A stretch of 21,197 nucleotides of DNA, taken from the NCBI GenBank assembly GCA_003448875.1, contig DLXG01000149.1, positions 1-21,197 on the forward strand. Direction: 5' to 3'. The DNA comes from Anaerolineaceae bacterium (GTDB lineage: Bacteria; Chloroflexota; Anaerolineae; Anaerolineales; Anaerolineaceae). Shown in pieces: positions 6,536-14,196 of this stretch. The position numbers and the translations under genes are program-made. Numbering within the stretch: the first letter of the stretch is position 1; each line of letters starts with the position of its first letter. The notes beneath the pieces are model-generated. The model had not been told where the DNA came from. It was given only the letters and a program-made list of their open reading frames with translations, and ran no database searches.

Positions 6536-8215
6536 TTAGGGAGTGGGGGTCACTGCCGCCGGGCGGCTGGAAAGATACCATTCCAGAATCGTTGCAAAGC
6601 GGTCGCTGCTTTCCAGTAAAGGCCCCATCCGCACCCCTTGCACCTGACGATCTACACCGTAGTTGTAAACCGGGTAAAAGAGCGGCAAGGCCGGCAGTTC
6701 ATCGGCAAAAATCACCTGAAAATTACGGTACAATCGGGCGCGCTCGTTTAAGTCTATGGTAATGCGGGCCTCTTCCAGATATTCACTGGCAATTTTATGA
6801 TCCCATTGGGTATAGTTTTGCCCGCCGGTGGCCTGGATCGAATCCCAGAATGGATATGGATCGGGGTCTGGAGAGCGGGTAAAGTTCAAATCCACCAGCG
6901 CGGCCTGATAATCCCGCGGGGTTAAGCGCTGCTCAATCAAGTCCGGGTAAGGTAAAAACTCCAAAGTGACCTGTACATTCAGATCTGCCCAATTCTGTTG
7001 GATGGCCTCGGCCAAAGCGCGGTAGCGAGCCGTATCCGGCACCAGCATGGTAAATTGAAGCGCATCCCCATCCTTGCCAATGCGGACTTCCCCCCCCTCA
7101 GCCGGCAAACTGTAACCGGCATCAATCAGAATCTGCCGGGCACGTTCGGGGTCATAATTGACTCGGGTTAAACCATCGTAATAGGCCCACGTGCCGGGGA
7201 AAATCGGCCCATCGGCCATGATGGCCTGCCCGCCCAGCACTCTATCCACCAGATACTGACGATTGATTCCTAAGTACAGTGCCCGCCGTATTTCCGGCTT
7301 TTGGAAAAAGCCAACCTCCGGATTTTTTAAGTTAAACAGGATCAGACTGAGTTCGGGTTTTCGGCCGGTATAGATGGCCAGATCTTGTTCCGCAAGGGCC
7401 AAGGCAAGCACATCCTCACCGATTGAACTGATTCCCATCACCCGGTCTGCCCGGTAGGCTTGTAAAGCCGAAGCCGCATCGGGAAAATAGCGGAAGATGA
7501 TCTGCGGAATAAAAGGTTTTTTTCCGTAATAATCCTCAAATGCCACCAGAGAAACTCCCGCAATCTGCCCATCCTCGACAATCAACTGATCAAAGCGGTA
7601 TGGGCCGCTGCCGATGGGTTGAATATTGAATTGCAAATCCCTGATTTGGTCAATCGTTCGGTTGCCCAAGAGGTGTTGAGGAACGATCCCAAAAGTCAAA
7701 TAATCCAGAAACGGCGCAAACGGCTCGGGAAGTTTGAATTGAATGAGGGTGTCACTCAATTGAACAACCTCAATATCGCGCCAGAACCGCTGAAGATCTA
7801 CCGGCACAATCTCGCCACCGTTACGGAGCATTTCAATCGTAAACAAAATATCGGCTGCGGTCAGCGGCTGACCATCATGCCACTTGACATCCGGGCGTAT
7901 CTCGAAGTTGTAAATCGTCCCATCCTGCGAAATTCCCCACGAAGCGGCTAAATCCGGCAACGGAATACCCCGCTCATCGAAGGAAAGTAGACGGCTGTAT
8001 AAGAGACGGTCTATATCCCGGTCGGCCGGATTATAAAAATCGAGCAGCGGATTCAAACGTTGCAATGAGCCGATCAAGGCTTCGGTATAAAAACCACCCG
8101 TGACGGGCTCGGGTACAATTTGAGTAACCCCTTCGGGCTGCTCACTGAGCAGTAAAATCCCGACCACCAAACCGGTCAGCAGAATAATCAGAATTTGCCA
8201 GCGAAACTTTTTCAT
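6536..8215 (-). CDS. family 5 extracellular solute-binding protein (peptide/nickel type), membrane-anchored
   Basis: This 559-aa protein is of the DppA/OppA class (SBP_bac_5). After an N-terminal hydrophobic helix (about 7-23) come the family landmarks: YSRLLSFDERGIPLPDLA, the strand containing DVKWHDGQPLTAADILFTIE, YRADRVMGISSIGED, and LPALPLFYPVYNYGV near the C-terminus. Family members capture oligopeptides, nickel or similar ligands and deliver them to an ABC permease. No Cys follows the hydrophobic helix, so this is not a standard lipoprotein; it is either cleaved and released or held by an uncleaved anchor. No permease or ATPase gene is adjacent. It heads the cluster SBP, 192-aa unknown, adenosyltransferase, DUF554. 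The start codon lacks a strong ribosome site, and a hairpin lies about 20 bases upstream. Confidence 0.92.
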   Translation of the reverse strand: MKKFRWQILIILLTGLVVGILLLSEQPEGVTQIVPEPVTGGFYTEALIGSLQRLNPLLDFYNPADRDIDRLLYSRLLSFDERGIPLPDLAASWGISQDGTIYNFEIRPDVKWHDGQPLTAADILFTIEMLRNGGEIVPVDLQRFWRDIEVVQLSDTLIQFKLPEPFAPFLDYLTFGIVPQHLLGNRTIDQIRDLQFNIQPIGSGPYRFDQLIVEDGQIAGVSLVAFEDYYGKKPFIPQIIFRYFPDAASALQAYRADRVMGISSIGEDVLALALAEQDLAIYTGRKPELSLILFNLKNPEVGFFQKPEIRRALYLGINRQYLVDRVLGGQAIMADGPIFPGTWAYYDGLTRVNYDPERARQILIDAGYSLPAEGGEVRIGKDGDALQFTMLVPDTARYRALAEAIQQNWADLNVQVTLEFLPYPDLIEQRLTPRDYQAALVDLNFTRSPDPDPYPFWDSIQATGGQNYTQWDHKIASEYLEEARITIDLNERARLYRNFQVIFADELPALPLFYPVYNYGVDRQVQGVRMGPLLESSDRFATILEWYLSSRPAAVTPTP

Positions 8216-8231
8216 TTTATTTGTTAAACCT

Positions 8232-8269
8232 AAAAGGGCGATCTCCCCAGAAAGGTGCCAATCGCCCTT
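8232..8269 (-). terminator. hairpin between secG and the solute-binding protein gene (terminator or leader structure)
   Basis: On the minus strand AAGGGCGAT (8261-8269) pairs perfectly over 9 bases with ATCGCCCTT (8234-8242), around an 18-base loop. The 3' arm runs into a short T tract (8232-8235). This suits an intrinsic terminator behind secG, though the tract is short and the loop long. It ends only about 16 bases before the next start codon, and no other promoter for that gene is obvious, so partial read-through or attenuation is possible. Confidence 0.5.
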
Positions 8270-8313
8270 AACTATACGGACTACACCCTGATCTTAAGAT
8301 ACCTGCGTTTGAT

Positions 8314-8538
8314 TCAGGAACCAATGGCTACCGAAAGGAGGGTGAGGATGACGAATAAAATCGCCAGCCCAATGGTGATCAGGAAAATGGTCTTTTCCAA
8401 ACCGCGCCGAGCCGTGAACACCTGACTGCTGTCTGCGCCGGTCAAACCACCCAGACCGACCCCTTTGTTTTGAAAGATCACGCTCGCAATCAACGCGATT
8501 GAGATTATAATCAAAGCAATGTCAATGTAATTTACCAC
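8314..8538 (-). CDS. secG: SecG, preprotein translocase subunit
   Basis: This 74-aa protein is the small accessory subunit of the SecYEG channel. It has two membrane helices (about 4-22 and 48-72), joined by a loop with the SecG pattern VIFQNKGVGLGGLTGA followed by a Ser/Phe-rich stretch (SSQVFTARRGLEK). Length and topology match the family. It starts with GTG at 8536-8538, preceded by a strong ribosome site, AGGAGGA (8544-8550). It is transcribed from the promoter at 8568-8597, divergently from the PHP gene. A hairpin follows its stop. Confidence 0.95.
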   Translation of the reverse strand: MVNYIDIALIIISIALIASVIFQNKGVGLGGLTGADSSQVFTARRGLEKTIFLITIGLAILFVILTLLSVAIGS

Positions 8539-8567
8539 GCTCGTCCTCCTTAATCTTGAACGAACCG

Positions 8568-8597
8568 ATTATACCGTTTGAGGGTGGAAATCGTCAA
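8568..8597 (-). promoter_or_regulatory. secG: sigma-70-type promoter of secG
   Basis: On the minus strand TTGACG (8592-8597) and a perfect TATAAT (8568-8573) are separated by 18 bases. This is the best promoter in the window. Transcription would start near 8561, giving a leader of about 22 bases that contains the secG ribosome site. The -35 box lies only 5 bases from the divergent PHP start codon. Confidence 0.8.
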
Positions 8598-8602
8598 CCA
8601 TC

Positions 8603-9730
8603 ATGCACGAACTGGTCACCAATCTGCACATGCACACCCGTTATTCCGATGGCAGTGGCCTTCATGCCGATATTGCCAGGGCTGCCCTCGCTGCGGGTTT
8701 AGACGTGGTTATCGTAACCGACCATAATATACTGGTCAACGGCTTTGAAGGTTATCATCGCAAAAACGGTAAAACCTTGCTCATGTTGATCGGTGAAGAA
8801 GTCCACGACCAGGCTCGCTTACCGCAAAAATCGCACCTGTTGGTGTTGGGCTGCAACCGTGAAATGGCCCGCTTTGCGGATGACCCCCAGCGCCTGATTG
8901 ACCGTGTTCGGGAAAGTGGTGGCCTTTCTTTTATTGCCCATCCGCGCGACCCGGCTTTACCGCTTTTCCATGAAGACGATATTTCGTGGGAGGACTGGCA
9001 GGTAACCGGTTATACCGGCATTGAGTTATGGAACGGTTTGAGTGAGCTCAAAACCCACATCAAGAATTGGATAGATGCCATTTTCTACGGCTTTTTCCCC
9101 CACTACCTTGCCCACGGCCCGCATCCGGAGGTACTGGCCCGTTGGGACGCCCTGCTGGCACAGGATCGTAAAGTAGTTGCCATTGGTGGCTCCGATGCGC
9201 ACGCTTTAAATATCCGGGTTGGTCCGATTCGAAGGACAATTTACCCCTACGAATTTCACTTCCACGCCATCAACACCCATCTTTTGACACCCCAGCCGCT
9301 CAGCGGTGATATAACCAGCGATAAAAAGATGATTTATCAGGCGTTCCAGGAAGGACATTGCTTTGTAGGGTACGACTTGCCCGCATCCACGCGAGGTTTT
9401 CGATTCACCGCTCAGGGTAAAAACGGCAGGGTCATTATGGGCGATGAATTGATGATGGACAGTGCTATAACTTTGCAAATCAAACTCCCCCAGAAGTGCG
9501 AATGCAATTTATTGAAGGATGGACAGGTTATCAAGACGTGGACCACTCATGAGGTTTGCACCCACATCACCCGCGAGCCGGGTGTCTACCGGGTTGAATG
9601 CTACATCAATTTTTCAGGCAAGCGGCGGGGGTGGATTTTCAGCAACCCGATCTACTTGCGCCCGTCGCGCTGGCGTACCAGTCCATTCAAAGGGTCGCAA
9701 TGGTCACAAACAACGTTACCCGCCTTCTAA
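8603..9730 (+). CDS. PHP-domain metal-dependent phosphoesterase
   Basis: This is a 375-aa protein with an N-terminal PHP (polymerase and histidinol phosphatase) domain. Metal-binding motifs appear in the family order: H9-x-H11 and D16 in NLHMHTRYSDGS, D40-H41 in VTDHN, E65/E66 in LIGEEV, H113 in FIAHPRD, and D198-x-H200 in GGSDAH. These suit a three-metal hydrolase acting on phosphoesters; the substrate is unknown. The C-terminal third (about 255-360) looks beta-rich and may be a separate substrate- or cell-surface-related domain. There is no signal peptide. The ATG at 8603 follows only a distant purine stretch (AGGGTGG). The gene runs 31 bases into the YbaK gene. Confidence 0.88.
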   Translation: MHELVTNLHMHTRYSDGSGLHADIARAALAAGLDVVIVTDHNILVNGFEGYHRKNGKTLLMLIGEEVHDQARLPQKSHLLVLGCNREMARFADDPQRLIDRVRESGGLSFIAHPRDPALPLFHEDDISWEDWQVTGYTGIELWNGLSELKTHIKNWIDAIFYGFFPHYLAHGPHPEVLARWDALLAQDRKVVAIGGSDAHALNIRVGPIRRTIYPYEFHFHAINTHLLTPQPLSGDITSDKKMIYQAFQEGHCFVGYDLPASTRGFRFTAQGKNGRVIMGDELMMDSAITLQIKLPQKCECNLLKDGQVIKTWTTHEVCTHITREPGVYRVECYINFSGKRRGWIFSNPIYLRPSRWRTSPFKGSQWSQTTLPAF

Positions 9731-10197
9731 CGGCTAAAAAAATCCCTTTCGAGGCGTTTGAGCTGCCCAATCAGAAAATCAGCGGCATGGAAACCGCCCA
9801 ACTGTTGGGTGTTGACCCCTATCTGATTTACAAAACCATTGTCGTCACCCGCGAAAAAGGCGGGAAACCTGTGCTGGCGGTCATTCCGGCCCCACATCAG
9901 GTTGATTTGAAAGCCCTGGCAGCATTTTTAGGTGAGAAAAAATTGCATTTGCCCACCCAGCGTGAGGCAGAGCAAATCACCGGCCTGCAGGCTGGGGGTA
10001 TTTCACCGCTGGCTTTATTGCAGCGCGGCTTTCAGGTAATTTTGGATGAGAGCGCGCTCATGCACGAGAAAATTCATATATCCGGCGGTCAGCGCGGCTT
10101 GAATATCCGTTTACCGGTGAAAGCATTGATTGAATTAACCCGCGCCCGCACGGCCGTCATCAGCAGCCCGGCCACGGATGGCAGCGATCAGGACTAA
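9700..10197 (+). CDS. ybaK: YbaK/EbsC-type aminoacyl-tRNA deacylase (Cys-tRNA(Pro) type)
   Basis: This 165-aa editing enzyme belongs to the YbaK branch of the INS superfamily, which hydrolyses mischarged Cys-tRNA(Pro) or related species. The key lysine is K45 in YLIYKTIVV. Further family landmarks are [22 protein letters not shown] (96-104) and [12 protein letters not shown] (127-138). I chose the ATG at 9700, preceded by AAAGGG, because its N-terminus aligns with YbaK proteins; an upstream ATG at 9598 would add 34 residues lying wholly inside the PHP gene. It overlaps the PHP gene by 31 bases. Its stop codon shares bases with that of the convergent rtcB gene. The exact tRNA specificity cannot be read here. 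Confidence 0.92.
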   Translation: MVTNNVTRLLTAKKIPFEAFELPNQKISGMETAQLLGVDPYLIYKTIVVTREKGGKPVLAVIPAPHQVDLKALAAFLGEKKLHLPTQREAEQITGLQAGGISPLALLQRGFQVILDESALMHEKIHISGGQRGLNIRLPVKALIELTRARTAVISSPATDGSDQD

Positions 10198-11645
10198 CCC
10201 TTGATGACAATAACCGGGCGCAGACGGGCAACCTTGCGGGCAATCCCCGCCCCGCTGACCGTTTCGACCACTTCATCCACATCCTTATAAGCCATTGGTG
10301 CTTCCTCGGCCAGCCCGGACATTGACCCGGCCCGCACATGAATACCGGATTGCTCCAGCTCATTGCGTAGCCGTTCACCACGAAAGTCTTTCTTGGCCTT
10401 GTTCCGGCTGAGTACCCGCCCGGCGCCATGACAGGTAGAACCCCACGAACGCGCCATGCTATCTTCGGTGCCAATTAACACCCACGAAGCCGTCCCCATG
10501 CTGCCCGGTACCAATACGGGCTGTCCGATTGGCTTATACACATCCGGCAGCTCCGGGTTGCCGGGGCCAAAGGCACGGGTTGCCCCTTTTCGATGCACAC
10601 ATACTTTCATCTTTCTGCCGTTAACTTCGTGATTTTCCACTTTACCCATATTATGGGCAATATCGTAAACCTGATGCAGCTGCCAGCGCAGGCCGCTGCC
10701 GGCAAACACCTCTTCAAATGCCCGCCGGGCATGATGCGCGAGAATCTGGCGGTTGCAAAAAGCATAATTAGCGGCTGATCGCATGGCAGCCAGATAATTC
10801 TGTCCTTCCGGGCTGTCCAGCGGAGCGCAGACCAGTTCCCGGTCGGGCAGTTGAATGCCGTAACGTTTCACGGCCGACTGCAAATCCTGCACATAATCCG
10901 TACAGATTTGATGACCAAAGCCCCGCGAACCGCAATGAATCATCAATGTCAGCATACCCTCTTGTAAACCCATCGCCGCAGCGGCTTCCGCATCATAAAT
11001 TTGATCCACCACATCCACTTCGATGAAGTGGTTGCCGGCCCCCAGCGTCCCCAGTTGAGCCATCCCGCGCTGCTTTGCCCGCTGACTGACTTTACCCGGA
11101 TCAGCCCCTTCCAGACAGCCGTTTTCCTCGGTGCGGCGGAGGTCTTCCTCGCTGGCCATTCCCTTTTTCAGCGCCCAGCGCGCACCCTGCCGGCAAACTG
11201 CATCCAACTCGGCAGTGGATAAATGAATCAAACCCTCGCTGCCCACGCCGCTGGGGCAGTAATGATTGAGAGCATTCGCAAGATCATCCAGCCGTGGCTG
11301 AGCCGCCTCTAACGGGATGGTGGAAGCCAGCAAACGCACCCCGCAGTTAATATCGTATCCTATTGCCCCCGGCGAAATGACGCCGTTTGGATAGCGGGTT
11401 GCCGCCACACCCCCAATGGGGAAACCATAACCCTGATGCATGTCCGGCATCACCACCACCGGCTCAACCACCCCCGGCAGGGTTGCCGCATTGATCGCCT
11501 GTTCAATGGATAAATCTTGTAAGGCGGCTTCTAACAACCGCCGGGTAACAAACAGCCGCACGGCTACGCGCATATCTTGCCGATACGACTTGGGAATCTC
11601 CCACTCATAGTCACTAACTTTTTTCAGGTCCTGTATTCGAATCAT
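10194..11645 (-). CDS. rtcB: RtcB, GTP-dependent RNA-splicing ligase
   Basis: This 483-aa ligase joins RNA ends bearing 3'-phosphate or 2',3'-cyclic phosphate to 5'-OH ends, using GTP and Mn2+. All active-site residues are visible: D98 and C101 in [11 protein letters not shown]206 in GAGNHFIE, H237 in [12 protein letters not shown]331 in [10 protein letters not shown], and the guanylylated histidine H406 in [12 protein letters not shown]. Length is typical. It is preceded by a good ribosome site, GAGGTGA, and lies 11 bases after the archease stop, forming a two-gene operon. In a bacterium the likely roles are tRNA or rRNA repair after cleavage. No RNA 3'-cyclase (rtcA) or rtcR regulator is present. 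Confidence 0.97.
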   Translation of the reverse strand: MIRIQDLKKVSDYEWEIPKSYRQDMRVAVRLFVTRRLLEAALQDLSIEQAINAATLPGVVEPVVVMPDMHQGYGFPIGGVAATRYPNGVISPGAIGYDINCGVRLLASTIPLEAAQPRLDDLANALNHYCPSGVGSEGLIHLSTAELDAVCRQGARWALKKGMASEEDLRRTEENGCLEGADPGKVSQRAKQRGMAQLGTLGAGNHFIEVDVVDQIYDAEAAAAMGLQEGMLTLMIHCGSRGFGHQICTDYVQDLQSAVKRYGIQLPDRELVCAPLDSPEGQNYLAAMRSAANYAFCNRQILAHHARRAFEEVFAGSGLRWQLHQVYDIAHNMGKVENHEVNGRKMKVCVHRKGATRAFGPGNPELPDVYKPIGQPVLVPGSMGTASWVLIGTEDSMARSWGSTCHGAGRVLSRNKAKKDFRGERLRNELEQSGIHVRAGSMSGLAEEAPMAYKDVDEVVETVSGAGIARKVARLRPVIVIKG

Positions 11646-11656
11646 GGCTCACCTCG

Positions 11657-12064
11657 CTACACATCAAACACCAACCGGGCTTCCAATCCATCTTCGCCGC
11701 GCCGCACGACGAGATTGTGAAAGGTAACTGCCTTGATCGGTTTTTCGATGCTGCGGATTGGTTTACCCCACAATTCGGCATCCAACCTGCTGTTATTTAA
11801 TTTTACGGGAAAATCCTCAAAACCGATGCGGTCAATTTCCAGATAAAACAAAACCTCATTCAAAAAGGATACCAGTAAACTTTCGTCATCCTCAGCGGAT
11901 AAGTGAAACTCTACCCGCTGCTCTGCCCCATCCTGTAATCTCAGGCCCATCAGGGCATTCATCCCCAAAGCAGCCTGCCGGAACAATTCTGAACGGTTGG
12001 GCGCCCAAACCCTCAAAGCCCAATCCGCAGTATGTTGTACTTCTTCAAATCCTGCTTTGCTCAT
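11657..12064 (-). CDS. archease, RtcB activator
   Basis: This 135-aa protein shows the archease pattern: HTADWALRVWA near the N-terminus, a helix ELFRQAALGMNALMG, a middle strand LLVSFLNEVLFYLE, and the C-terminal IKAVTFHNLVVRR with final LVFDV. Archease speeds RtcB guanylylation and broadens its nucleotide use, which fits its place directly upstream of rtcB. I chose the ATG at 12064, preceded by GAGGGAAGAAG; a longer frame back to 12178 would run antisense through the fhaA-like gene and has no family match. It is divergent from that gene across a 34-base AT-rich gap. Confidence 0.93.
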   Translation of the reverse strand: MSKAGFEEVQHTADWALRVWAPNRSELFRQAALGMNALMGLRLQDGAEQRVEFHLSAEDDESLLVSFLNEVLFYLEIDRIGFEDFPVKLNNSRLDAELWGKPIRSIEKPIKAVTFHNLVVRRGEDGLEARLVFDV

Positions 12065-12084
12065 CTTCTTCCCTCGACTGGTCT

Positions 12085-12094
12085 TATAATTATA
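12085..12094. promoter_or_regulatory. overlapping divergent -10 boxes between archease and fhaA-like genes
   Basis: TATAAT occurs on the plus strand at 12085-12090 and on the minus strand at 12089-12094, sharing two bases. Each faces one gene. The plus-strand box ends 8 bases before the fhaA-like ATG, so its transcript would begin at or near the start codon. The minus-strand box would give archease a leader of about 18 bases containing its ribosome site. Neither has a clear -35 box. Confidence 0.5.
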
Positions 12095-12098
12095 AAGT

Positions 12099-12863
12099 AT
12101 GAAATCACGCCTTGATGAAATCGAATCCCGCCTCAAAGATTTGATCGAAAATCGGCTGGCAGCCCTGGCCTGGCGCAAGGATCACCCCAATCTTGCCGTT
12201 CAAATTGTCGAGGCCCTCCGCGAACAACTGCTGGCAGAAAATCAAGAAAACGAACCTCTGCCAAATGTGCTGGTATTTGCCATGCACCCTCAGGAGGCTG
12301 CCGACTGGCAAAATAATCCTGAGTGGCTGGCGTGGCTGAACCAGGCCCTGCTTGAAACGGTACGTGAAGCCGGTGCATCATTTTCTGCGCCGCCCGTCAT
12401 TCAGGTGGTCGGTGACCCGCGTCAGTTGCCCGGTCAACCCCGTATTACGGCTACCTATCAGGATACTCTGCCCGGCTCAACGGCTGTTCTGCATTTACCC
12501 GGCGAAGCCAATTTCACGCCATCCGCACAATCAAGCCGCGCTTATCTGATTTTACACGGCAGCCAGTTCTTCCCGTTAGATCAACCGGTGATTAACATCG
12601 GCAGGCGTGGAGATAATCATCTGGTCATTGATGACCTGCGGGTTTCGCGCGCTCACGCGCAAATCCGACGCACCAAAAACCAGACCATTCTGTTCGACCT
12701 CAATTCTTCCGGCGGAACCTTTGTCAACGGGAAACGCATAACCCAAACCATGCTCTTCCCGGGGGATGTCATCTCGCTGGCCGGTTTTACGCTGATATAC
12801 GGCGAAGATGCCGGTGATTCCTCTGCCATTGGCAGCACATCACCTGCCCAACCTCCGGTATAA
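12099..12863 (+). CDS. FhaA-like protein: DUF3662-type N-terminal domain plus FHA domain
   Basis: This is a 254-aa cytoplasmic protein. The N-terminal part (about 1-130) has the helical start RLDEIESRLKDLIENRLA and the NVLVF strand expected of the FhaA N-terminal domain (DUF3662). The C-terminal FHA domain (about 146-236) has GRR (168-170), SRAHAQI (183-189), LNSSGGTFVNG (201-211) and GDVISLAGF. FHA domains bind phosphothreonine peptides. In actinobacteria FhaA lies in the rodA-pbpA-pknB locus and links Ser/Thr-kinase signalling to cell-wall synthesis, and the downstream SEDS-PBP gene supports a similar job here. No ribosome site precedes the ATG. A Ser/Pro-rich tail ends the protein. Confidence 0.85.
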   Translation: MKSRLDEIESRLKDLIENRLAALAWRKDHPNLAVQIVEALREQLLAENQENEPLPNVLVFAMHPQEAADWQNNPEWLAWLNQALLETVREAGASFSAPPVIQVVGDPRQLPGQPRITATYQDTLPGSTAVLHLPGEANFTPSAQSSRAYLILHGSQFFPLDQPVINIGRRGDNHLVIDDLRVSRAHAQIRRTKNQTILFDLNSSGGTFVNGKRITQTMLFPGDVISLAGFTLIYGEDAGDSSAIGSTSPAQPPV

Positions 12864-12864
12864 T
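12859..12864 (+). promoter_or_regulatory. -10 box placed 6 bases before the fhaB-like start (leaderless pattern)
   Basis: A perfect TATAAT overlaps the stop codon of the fhaA-like gene and ends 6 bases before the ATG at 12871. A transcript from it would start on the start codon itself. There is no Shine-Dalgarno sequence. The -35 region is poor (TTGGCA occurs, but 24 bases away), so chance occurrence is possible. Confidence 0.35.
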
Positions 12865-12870
12865 GCCTGC

Positions 12871-13308
12871 ATGAGCGGTATTCTCGTCCTGATTCTACGG
12901 ATCCTGTTTGCCCTCTTGTTGTATGTCTTTTTATACTGGGCCTTTAGTGTGATCTGGCGGGATCTGCGTGTAAGAACTCAAGAACAGACGCGCGAATCGA
13001 TTCCCGCCCTGCTGTTCACGCCCCTTGACCCGCCCGCCGGGGAAGTGATGCGTTTTCAGACCAGCGAAGTTATTCTGGGGCGGGATACTCTTTGCAATCT
13101 GTGCGTTCCCCATGAAACCGTTTCTGCCAGACATGCACGCTTTACCTTTCAACAAAATCAGTGGTGGGTGGAGGATTTAAATTCAACCAACGGTAGTTTT
13201 CTCAACGGAGAACGCCTGACCACCCGGGCTGTCCTCGTCTCTGGTGACGAACTACGCTGCGGACAGATCACCTTTCGAATTGAAATGGAACCCAAAAAAC
13301 AAATTTGA
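12871..13308 (+). CDS. FhaB-like membrane-anchored FHA protein
   Basis: This is a 145-aa protein with one N-terminal membrane helix (about 4-28) and a cytoplasmic FHA domain (about 58-137). FHA landmarks are ILGRDTLCNLCVP (68-80), the S85-x-x-H88 pair in VSARHARF, LNSTNGSFLNG (103-113) and SGDELRCGQITF. This is the layout of FhaB/FipA in actinobacteria, where phosphothreonine binding recruits it to growth or division sites. It begins 7 bases after the fhaA-like stop. I prefer the ATG at 12871 to an earlier frame at 12808, since it puts the membrane helix at the N-terminus. The next gene, mtnP, starts 18 bases after its stop. Confidence 0.88.
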   Translation: MSGILVLILRILFALLLYVFLYWAFSVIWRDLRVRTQEQTRESIPALLFTPLDPPAGEVMRFQTSEVILGRDTLCNLCVPHETVSARHARFTFQQNQWWVEDLNSTNGSFLNGERLTTRAVLVSGDELRCGQITFRIEMEPKKQI

Positions 13309-13326
13309 TCAAAGAGGGAGAGTAGC

Positions 13327-14196
13327 ATGAGTCAACAAGCCATACTTGGAATTATCGGCGGTTCCGGCCTGTATCATTTTGAAGGATTGGAGGATGTTCA
13401 ATCCATTGAAGTCAGCACACCATTCGGTAAACCCAGTGCACCAATTATGATAGGCAGCCTGGAAGGGAAACGCGTGGCCTTCCTTGCCCGGCATGGAATC
13501 GGACACCATATCCTGCCATCTGAGGTCAATTACCGGGCGAATATCTATGCCCTCAAACAATTGGGGGTGCGCTTTGTGGTGGGAGTTAGCGCCTGCGGCT
13601 CACTCCGGCACGACTACAAACCCGGTAACTTTGTTATTCCCGATCAGGTCATTGACTTTACCCGCGACCGCAAGCGCTCTTTCTTCGGAGAGGGACTGGT
13701 TGCTCACATCAGCACCGCCGATCCGTACTGTCCCAGTCTCTCGCGGCAGTTGTACGAAGCGGCCCTGAGCACTGGCGTGGAAGTTCATCAGGGAGGCACA
13801 TTCATCACAATTGAAGGACCGCGCTTTTCAACACGGGCGGAATCGCACCTCTTCCGCGCCTGGGGTATTTCAATCATCGGCATGACGACCTGCCCGGAAA
13901 TCTTTCTGGCCCGCGAAGCCGAAATGTGCTACGCCAGTCTTGCCCACATCACCGATTACGATGTCTGGCATCTGGCTGAGGAACCGGTCAATGTCGAGAT
14001 GGTCATCCGCACCCTTTCTCAAAATACTGCCTCAGCCCAGCAGGCCATTCGCACGCTGGCTGCCCACCTTGATGAGCATACCGACTGTGAATGCGACAGG
14101 GCGTTGGAAAAAGCATTGATCACCGACCCGGCCAGAATTCCGCCGGAAACCCGTCAAAAACTCGCTCTCTTAGTGGATAAATACCTCAAACCGTGA
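13327..14196 (+). CDS. mtnP: S-methyl-5'-thioadenosine phosphorylase
   Basis: This is a 289-aa phosphorylase of the PNP/MTAP family, which cleaves methylthioadenosine to adenine and methylthioribose-1-phosphate in the methionine salvage pathway. Landmarks are the phosphate loop GIIGGSGL (8-15), ARHGIGHHILPSEVNYRANI, EGPRFSTRAES, and the base-recognition stretch MTTCPEIFLAREAEMCYASL followed by TDYDVW. The match is to the MTAP branch rather than to guanosine/inosine PNP. Methylthioinosine phosphorylases look alike, so the exact base is not certain. It has a strong ribosome site (AGAGGGAGAG) and its stop overlaps the next start as GTGA. No other methionine-salvage gene is in the window. Confidence 0.92.
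   Translation: MSQQAILGIIGGSGLYHFEGLEDVQSIEVSTPFGKPSAPIMIGSLEGKRVAFLARHGIGHHILPSEVNYRANIYALKQLGVRFVVGVSACGSLRHDYKPGNFVIPDQVIDFTRDRKRSFFGEGLVAHISTADPYCPSLSRQLYEAALSTGVEVHQGGTFITIEGPRFSTRAESHLFRAWGISIIGMTTCPEIFLAREAEMCYASLAHITDYDVWHLAEEPVNVEMVIRTLSQNTASAQQAIRTLAAHLDEHTDCECDRALEKALITDPARIPPETRQKLALLVDKYLKP

Noticed and set aside
9598..9699. A longer YbaK start, 34 codons upstream
   Set aside because: It lies wholly within the PHP coding region; the ATG at 9700 has a ribosome site and the expected family N-terminus.
12065..12178. A longer archease frame
   Set aside because: It runs antisense through the start of the fhaA-like gene. Archease homologues begin near the ATG at 12064, which has a ribosome site.
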